Below are positions 52,507 to 57,049 of a DNA stretch of 57,049 bases, piece by piece (within the stretch, counting starts at the first letter, position 1; each line of letters starts with the position of its first letter). Source of the stretch: Polyangiaceae bacterium. GTDB taxonomy: Bacteria; Myxococcota_A; Polyangia; Polyangiales; Polyangiaceae. Under the pieces are notes generated by a model that saw only the letters and a program-made list of their open reading frames with translations, was not told where the DNA came from and did not search any database. Both the position numbers and the translations under genes were made by a program. The stretch is from assembly GCA_009780955.1 (NCBI GenBank), contig WQZB01000023.1, forward strand, positions 1 through 57,049. Direction: 5' to 3'.

Positions 52507-53508
52507 CTAGCTTGCCTCGTCTTCACGCGAAAGCAGATCGCGAAGGATATCGGGGCTGACTCGAAGGGCGAGCACCTTTTCCCGAAGGGCCACCACCAGC
52601 CCGGGGCAAGCGCCTTTCGGCTTGTGGATGTACTTTCGATGCGTGTATTGCACATCAACGGTCGTCTCGTGGCGGGCGCCCGAGAAGTGCGCGGCAAGGT
52701 GGGCCGCGTCAACGAGATCCTCGGGCGGACACGCCTGCCCCTTGTTGAGCCCCACGACGACGTGAGCACCCTTACGATCTTTGGCGTGGAGCCAGAGATC
52801 GTGCGGCCGCGCCACTCGTAGCGTCAAAGCGTCGTTGTCAGCGGCTCCCTTGCCAACCAAAAGCGCCCGCCCGCTGCGGGCAAAGAAGGTGCGATAGGGC
52901 GTTCGTTTCCCTAAGCTTGGAAAGCCTGCGTGCCTGCTCGCGGCTCCTCGGGCCTTGCCGTCTTGTGTGGTTCGCGTGGCCTTTGCGCCCGGCAATGCAA
53001 CGTCGCGTGGCGCTGCTTTCTTCGCCTGCGCCGCGGCTTCGTTCATGGCATCGAGCTCAGATGCCTCGGCAACCTGCACCATGGCGTGGGCGATGGCAGT
53101 GAGTTGGCTTTCCGTCTGCGCCAGGCGACTTTGAGCGATTGGCATGCCAAGGCGAAGTCGCTTGGCTCGCTTGAACATCTCCTCGACTTGTTCGCTCGCG
53201 CTTTTCGCGGGGTCGAGCGACATCTCAATGGGCTTGCCGGTCGACCAGTCGGTGGCAACGAGCTTGGTTCTACCGCGGGCAGTGCGCTTTGCTTCGGCAA
53301 CGAGCCAGCTTGCGCGTGAAGCGATTTCATTGGCTTCTGCAATCTTCTGCAGATCGCCGCGCACCGCTTGACGCCGCCGTTCGATCTTTTTTCGTGCCTT
53401 GACCAGGGCTCGTGTGAGCTCGGCGCGCACGGTTTCGGTCGCATCGGTTGCCGCGCTCGCACGGGCAGTGACTCGCGATGTCGCGGATGTCGCCTTTGGA
53501 GCACACAC
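52507..53508 (-). CDS. NFACT-R (DUF814) protein lacking the NFACT-N domain
   Basis: GTG 53508, 333 residues, with AAGG upstream. The N-terminal half is the coiled-coil and helix-hairpin-helix middle part (ELTRALVKARKKIERRRQAV, EQVEEMFKRAKRLRLGM). The C-terminal half is NFACT-R: YRTFFARSGRALLVGKGAAD, HDLWLHAKDRKGAHVVV and KYIHKPKGACPGLVV. RqcH/NEMF proteins bind 60S/50S-peptidyl-tRNA complexes and add alanine tails; NFACT-N carries their tRNA-tail functions. Its absence here suggests a short RqcH relative. The kinase gene is divergent. Confidence 0.85.
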   Translation of the reverse strand: MCAPKATSATSRVTARASAATDATETVRAELTRALVKARKKIERRRQAVRGDLQKIAEANEIASRASWLVAEAKRTARGRTKLVATDWSTGKPIEMSLDPAKSASEQVEEMFKRAKRLRLGMPIAQSRLAQTESQLTAIAHAMVQVAEASELDAMNEAAAQAKKAAPRDVALPGAKATRTTQDGKARGAASRHAGFPSLGKRTPYRTFFARSGRALLVGKGAADNDALTLRVARPHDLWLHAKDRKGAHVVVGLNKGQACPPEDLVDAAHLAAHFSGARHETTVDVQYTHRKYIHKPKGACPGLVVALREKVLALRVSPDILRDLLSREDEAS

Positions 53509-53605
53509 CTTGAAGATGATAGCGCGCCATACCGCTTTCGATTGGAGTTTGCGCGCGGAACAGCCGGTGACGTGCAGCTTGGCCTAGCGTAGGCTTATCG
53601 CAAAC

Positions 53606-55483
53606 GTGAAAGTGTCTCCTATCTTTCCCGTCGGGAAGACAAGCGCATCAAGGCTCAAAGGGATGTTTTTGTGCCTCGAGGCAAACAAGGGCAGTCATGT
53701 TGGCAGCGCGTGGCTCAGCAAGGCACGACTGACTCGTGCCGACCTCGACAACGAAACGCGGCTGCTGCCGCTGGAGGCTCTTCACGCAGCCATCGGCGCG
53801 TTTCTCGAAGAGCTGCCAAGCTCGCTGGACGTGGCTATTCCGTACCTTGTCGCGCAAGACAACCTTGCCGTTTGGGTGCATGTTTTACGTGGAACATGCG
53901 CGCCCGAACAGGCCTTTGCACGGCTCGACGCACTCGATGCATTTGATGCCTGGGGGTACGAGAATGAACCTACGACGAGGTGGGAAACCACCCAGTCGGG
54001 TCCGGGCTTCTGGAAAGGCCGTGTGGTGATTGCACACGATCCCGCGCTCGAACAAGACGGTCTTCTTGCGTATGAACGTGCGATGCACCTTTCGGTCGTG
54101 CCAATGCTTTTTGGCCTGCCGCGCGGCACCGTTACGATGCATGCGTTCGAAGACAACGTGCAGGAGTTCGAAGTGCGCTGGGCCTATCCGCACCCGTTGC
54201 AAGGCGTTGCGGTTGGCAGCGTTGCAGGTGTTGTTGTTGGGGCCGCGACGCTCGTCGGGGCGCACTCAACATTTGGTTTGCTTGCCGCGCTCGCCGGTCC
54301 GCTCGTTGTCGGAGGCATCGGGCTCATGTGGTCGCACCGGCGCATCGTCAACGTTGAAGCGAATGCGCAAGCGATGCGCATGGCCGCTCTCGAGCGAAGT
54401 CTTGTCGTGCGTGAACGCCGATTGGACGACGGCGATGTGGAAGGCACAGTCGTTGCCGGCCAGTACCGAATCGGAGCGCAAATGGGTTCGGGCGCCAGTG
54501 GCGTCATTTATGAAGCCGTGCGCATCACCGACGGAATGCCAGTGGCTATCAAGCTGCTGCGCGCAGCGGCTGCGCACGATGTCGTGGCTTCCGACCGGCT
54601 CCGTCGTGAGGCCGAGGCGCTTGGTCTGTCACGGCACCCGAACGTTGTCGAGGTCATTGACCACGGTTCCCTCACCGACGGCACTGCGTACCTCGTTATG
54701 GAGTTACTTCGCGGTGAGTCGCTGGCAAAACGCCTGGCGGACAAAGGACGCCTCAGTCCAACAGAACTTTACCCAATTGCCGTTGAACTCGCCTACGCCT
54801 TGGTCGCCATTCATGCGGCCGGCGTTGTGCATCGCGATTTGAATCCGTCGAATATCTATCTCGCGCACGATGATGTAGACGGGTGGCAAAAAGTAAAAAT
54901 CTTAGACTTTGGCATTGCACGCGTTGAATGGGAAGAAATGCGCATTACCAACACGGGCGCGCCGCTCGGTACACCTGGGTACATGTCGCCCGAGCAACAG
55001 CGTGGGGCTGATGTCGACGCGCGGAGCGACATCTTCGCTGTCGGCGCGCTTCTTTACGAATGCCTTGTTGGCGAGCTTCCGCCATCGTCGCCCGATGCCA
55101 TGTGGATGTCCAGCAAACGGCCACATTCAGGCACGGGGATCCGAGCTTTTGCAGATCGCCGCAACGTGTCTGGCGCCGATCGCGACGGTCGCGATGGCCC
55201 AATGGCTCGTTCGCCATGGCACGCAGACTCGGGTGTCCGAGCCGCCTCTCGATGGCACGCGAGCGCGGATGACGCGCGCCCTACGACGACGGCGGAGACG
55301 ATGGGGACGGCGGAGACCGAGGAAATTCCGGCGCGCTGGCGTATGATTGTCGAGCAAGCGCTTGCGAAGAACCCCGATGATCGCTGGAAGGACGCGCGCA
55401 CGCTGCTTACAGCGATTCGCGGTGTTGAAGCCAATGCGCGGTCAGCTTCTGAAGCCTCGTCGATCTACCACACACGCACCTGA
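53606..55483 (+). CDS. Membrane-associated Ser/Thr protein kinase
   Basis: GTG 53606 gives 625 residues; ATG 53663 is possible. Residues 1-195 form an unrecognised input domain, similar in outline to myxobacterial DUF2378. Two hydrophobic segments follow (GVAVGSVAGVVVGAATLVGA, AALAGPLVVGGIGLMW). The kinase occupies about 290-540: GAQMGSGASGVIYEA, VAIKLLRA, VVHRDLNPSNIYLA (the usual Lys of HRDLK is Asn), KILDFGIARV and GTPGYMSPEQQRG. A disordered insertion precedes the last helices (RWRMIVEQALAKNPDDRW). The kinase faces the cytoplasm, by topology. Confidence 0.9.
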   Translation: MKVSPIFPVGKTSASRLKGMFLCLEANKGSHVGSAWLSKARLTRADLDNETRLLPLEALHAAIGAFLEELPSSLDVAIPYLVAQDNLAVWVHVLRGTCAPEQAFARLDALDAFDAWGYENEPTTRWETTQSGPGFWKGRVVIAHDPALEQDGLLAYERAMHLSVVPMLFGLPRGTVTMHAFEDNVQEFEVRWAYPHPLQGVAVGSVAGVVVGAATLVGAHSTFGLLAALAGPLVVGGIGLMWSHRRIVNVEANAQAMRMAALERSLVVRERRLDDGDVEGTVVAGQYRIGAQMGSGASGVIYEAVRITDGMPVAIKLLRAAAAHDVVASDRLRREAEALGLSRHPNVVEVIDHGSLTDGTAYLVMELLRGESLAKRLADKGRLSPTELYPIAVELAYALVAIHAAGVVHRDLNPSNIYLAHDDVDGWQKVKILDFGIARVEWEEMRITNTGAPLGTPGYMSPEQQRGADVDARSDIFAVGALLYECLVGELPPSSPDAMWMSSKRPHSGTGIRAFADRRNVSGADRDGRDGPMARSPWHADSGVRAASRWHASADDARPTTTAETMGTAETEEIPARWRMIVEQALAKNPDDRWKDARTLLTAIRGVEANARSASEASSIYHTRT

Positions 55484-55519
55484 CTTCGCGGTGCGACGGC
55501 GTGTGCTAAGAAAGCCAGC

Positions 55520-56602
55520 GTGAAGCTTATACGCAGTGGCGTGACCACAACTCTTGCTCTTGCCGCTCTTTCAATCCTAGCCTGCCGCTCTTCAGCGCCG
55601 CAGCAGCCGGCGCAGACAGCACAAACGGGGAACTATCCGCCGGCGCAAACCTATCCGCAGCAACCGTATCCACAACAGCCCTATCCGCAGCAGCCATATC
55701 CACAACAACCGTATCCGCAGCAGGGACCGAATTATCCGCCACCCGCGCAGCCGTGGCAGCCTTCGCCTGCACCTCCGCCAATCGCGACACCGCTGCTCGC
55801 GCCGCTCATCGGCATCGCGGCGCAACAACAAGAGCTTCGCGGTGTTCTTGGCGAACTTGTGAATGCCCTGATGCCATCGAACCAGGCGCTCGTGCGAGGG
55901 ATCCCACTCGTGTTTCAGTCCACGAGCGAGGTCAATGCCTATGCCGGGTGCGACGAGCAGGGCACACCGTTTCTTGCAGCCACAAATGGCATTCTCGATG
56001 CCATTGACGCCATCGCGCAAACGAAGGCGACCGACGAGCTTTTCGGCACGCGCACCTACGATGCTTATGCGAATTCTGTCCTTCCGGCGCTGTCAAAGAG
56101 CGACTCGGCACGCGCAACATTGCCTATGGGAATCATTCCGTCGAACCTCGGTCCTGATCCTCGCCGCTGGTCACGTGCGCACGAACTGTACGACGAGATC
56201 CTCGCATTTACCTTTGGCCACGAGCTCGCGCACCATTACCTTGGTCATACCGGGTGCGCGAAAGGGCAGGCAATGGGCGCGGGGCCCGATCCCGCGCGGC
56301 TTGGAAGAGCGCTCACGACCGTGCCGATTTTCAATCAGTTCGCGGAAGCCGCTGCCGACTCAGCGGGAATTTTCAACGCCCTCGATGCAGGTCGCGCGCG
56401 CCGTCCGCAATATGTGTGGACAGAGCGCGGAGGCATTTTTCTTTTGCAGTACTTTGCCGATATCGAGCGTCTCGGCGGCGGGGGCGGGCCGATGAGCCTT
56501 CTCAGCCCGGTGCAGTTTCTCAAAACGCACCCAAACCCGCTTACCCGCATTCCGATCGTGCAGACGGTCGCGAACACGTGGCGCTCGCAGCATCCGCGAT
56601 GA
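55520..56602 (+). CDS. M48-like metallopeptidase lipoprotein with a YPQQP-repeat linker
   Basis: GTG 55520 gives 360 residues. A lipoprotein signal peptide ends in LSILAC, then comes a Tyr-Pro-Gln-rich linker (about 40-75). The peptidase part has the zinc motif EILAFTFGHELAHHYLGH (HExxH) and the third ligand in FAEAAADSAGIF, the pattern of M48 (BepA/Oma1-like) proteases. The likely site is the periplasm, anchored to a membrane, in envelope quality control. The TGA stop adjoins a GGGCGCAGCATGCTGCGCCC palindrome. Confidence 0.85.
   Translation: MKLIRSGVTTTLALAALSILACRSSAPQQPAQTAQTGNYPPAQTYPQQPYPQQPYPQQPYPQQPYPQQGPNYPPPAQPWQPSPAPPPIATPLLAPLIGIAAQQQELRGVLGELVNALMPSNQALVRGIPLVFQSTSEVNAYAGCDEQGTPFLAATNGILDAIDAIAQTKATDELFGTRTYDAYANSVLPALSKSDSARATLPMGIIPSNLGPDPRRWSRAHELYDEILAFTFGHELAHHYLGHTGCAKGQAMGAGPDPARLGRALTTVPIFNQFAEAAADSAGIFNALDAGRARRPQYVWTERGGIFLLQYFADIERLGGGGGPMSLLSPVQFLKTHPNPLTRIPIVQTVANTWRSQHPR
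55652..55726 (+). repeat. 15-bp coding minisatellite (YPQQP)
   Basis: Five tandem copies of TATCCGCAGCAACCG with silent CAG/CAA and CCG/CCC/CCA changes encode YPQQP repeats. Synonymous differences show selection on the protein. Copy number may vary. Confidence 0.8.
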
Positions 56603-56782
56603 GGGCGCAGCATGCTGCGCCCCTATAAATACGCGTTTTGTTGGTGATTGCGTGTAGGGGCGTATGGCCATACGCCCCTACGAATATGCGTTTTTATTCG
56701 TTGTAGGGGCGCGATTCATCGCGCCCTCGGATCACCAATACGTGGAAATGCCGCGGTCAGGCGCCATGAATGGTGCCCCTAC
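56601..56782. repeat. Composite of four GGGGC palindromes
   Basis: 56601-56625 (GCGCAGCATGCTGCGC), 56654-56681 (perfect 28-mer, TATGGCCATA centre), 56703-56726 (GCGCGATTCATCGCGC) and 56759-56782 (GCGCCATGAATGGTGCC). Spacers carry TACGCGTTTTGTTGG and AATATGCGTTTTTATTCG, versions of the recurrent spacer. The final CTA is the complement of the stop codon of the right-edge gene. Confidence 0.75.
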
Positions 56783-57049
56783 GGCACCGCGACGGTGTGC
56801 CAGACCGAGGATGGTAGCGTGCCGTCTTCGCATGCGTGGCCGAGGCCTGTTCTCGGAACGATGGACGGGTTGAGCATCAGCGTCAGATCGATGACGGCGA
56901 TTTGGTTTGCAGGGGTGGTGTATGGTCCGGAGAAGAGCACGGCCATCGCATGCCCTGTGTTCGGGCTCGTGTAGGCGGTGACGGGCTGAGGGAACCAACT
57001 GAGCTCGAAGGGTGGGTTGACGTTGCATGACACCCAATCGACGAGTGCA
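56779..57049 (-). CDS. 3' end of an unrecognised gene running off the right edge
   Basis: The minus-strand frame is open from the right edge to a TAG at 56779. The visible 89 residues (DWVSCNVNPPFELSWFPQPV, AMAVLFSGPYTTPANQIAVI, SIVPRTGLGHACEDG) contain two cysteines and look like an exported protein. No family is recognised from the fragment. The stop codon is part of a GTAGGGGC palindrome. Confidence 0.65.
   Translation of the reverse strand, partial: ALVDWVSCNVNPPFELSWFPQPVTAYTSPNTGHAMAVLFSGPYTTPANQIAVIDLTLMLNPSIVPRTGLGHACEDGTLPSSVWHTVAVP

Noticed and set aside
1..57049. tRNA or rRNA genes
   Set aside because: No cloverleaf-like segment with a T-arm GGTTCGAATCC-type core or rRNA-like stretch was recognised by eye; a tRNA scan was not possible.

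Overview
The window looks like part of a myxobacterial chromosome (Myxococcota, probably Polyangia-like). The grounds are the gene content: Hanks-type Ser/Thr kinases, one fused to a receiver; an NtrC-type sigma-54 activator; a SWIM-SNF2 ATPase; delta-60-repeat, Kelch-like and SUMF1 surface proteins; many lipoproteins; and a complete rpoN/regulatory-PTS operon. Genes are G+C-rich except in the first ~3.7 kb, which is visibly more A+T-rich and looks acquired.

Layout. (1) 1-3.7 kb is an accessory island. It holds the C-terminal part of a polymorphic toxin ending in a RelA/SpoT-type alarmone-synthetase domain, a small orphan protein, a stand-alone RelA/SpoT-type HD hydrolase, and several unrecognised small genes, one apparently frameshifted at a run of seven A. 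(2) 3.85-7.1 kb (minus strand) is a tight operon of a SctJ/YscJ-type ring lipoprotein, an Mla-type ATPase and two MlaE-type permeases, with no MCE protein. (3) 7.4-20 kb holds the SWIM-SNF2 ATPase, several envelope lipoproteins, a SPOR protein, a class II amidotransferase-like protein lacking its catalytic cysteine, and coaE. (4) 20.2-25.4 kb holds dnaE, rlmB and pyrF. (5) 26.4-32 kb holds a stand-alone biotinyl domain, an MCE protein (MlaD-like) with a second Mla ATPase but no permease, a CoA-transferase, an EamA-type transporter and a ClC transporter. (6) 32.2-40.4 kb holds a Na+/H+ antiporter with a TrkA-type protein, an NtrC regulator, a kinase-receiver fusion, two short histidine kinases and a polysaccharide-deacetylase-like protein. 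(7) 40.4-52.5 kb (minus strand) reads, in transcription order, TPR/dynamin-like GTPase, lptA, lptB, rpoN, hpf, ptsN, hprK, rapZ, ptsH, ptsI and a four-repeat protein. It couples LPS transport, sigma-54 and a sugar-independent PTS. (8) 52.5-57 kb holds a short NFACT-R protein, a membrane Ser/Thr kinase, an M48-like lipoprotein peptidase and a truncated gene at the right edge.

Intergenic DNA is rich in four repeat families: GTAGGGGC...GCCCCTAC palindromes whose inner word varies; a 122-123 bp miniature inverted-repeat element with two copies; a 144-186 bp element with ends reading CACTACTGCCGGAA; and a short motif GACCGCTTTCRATTTGACG. They sit at gene 3' ends, and in several genes they supply the stop codon or the last residues. 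I see no tRNA, rRNA, CRISPR array or intact transposase.

The most exciting candidates are the toxin-alarmone hydrolase module at the left edge, the SctJ-Mla operon, and the stop-codon-associated repeats.
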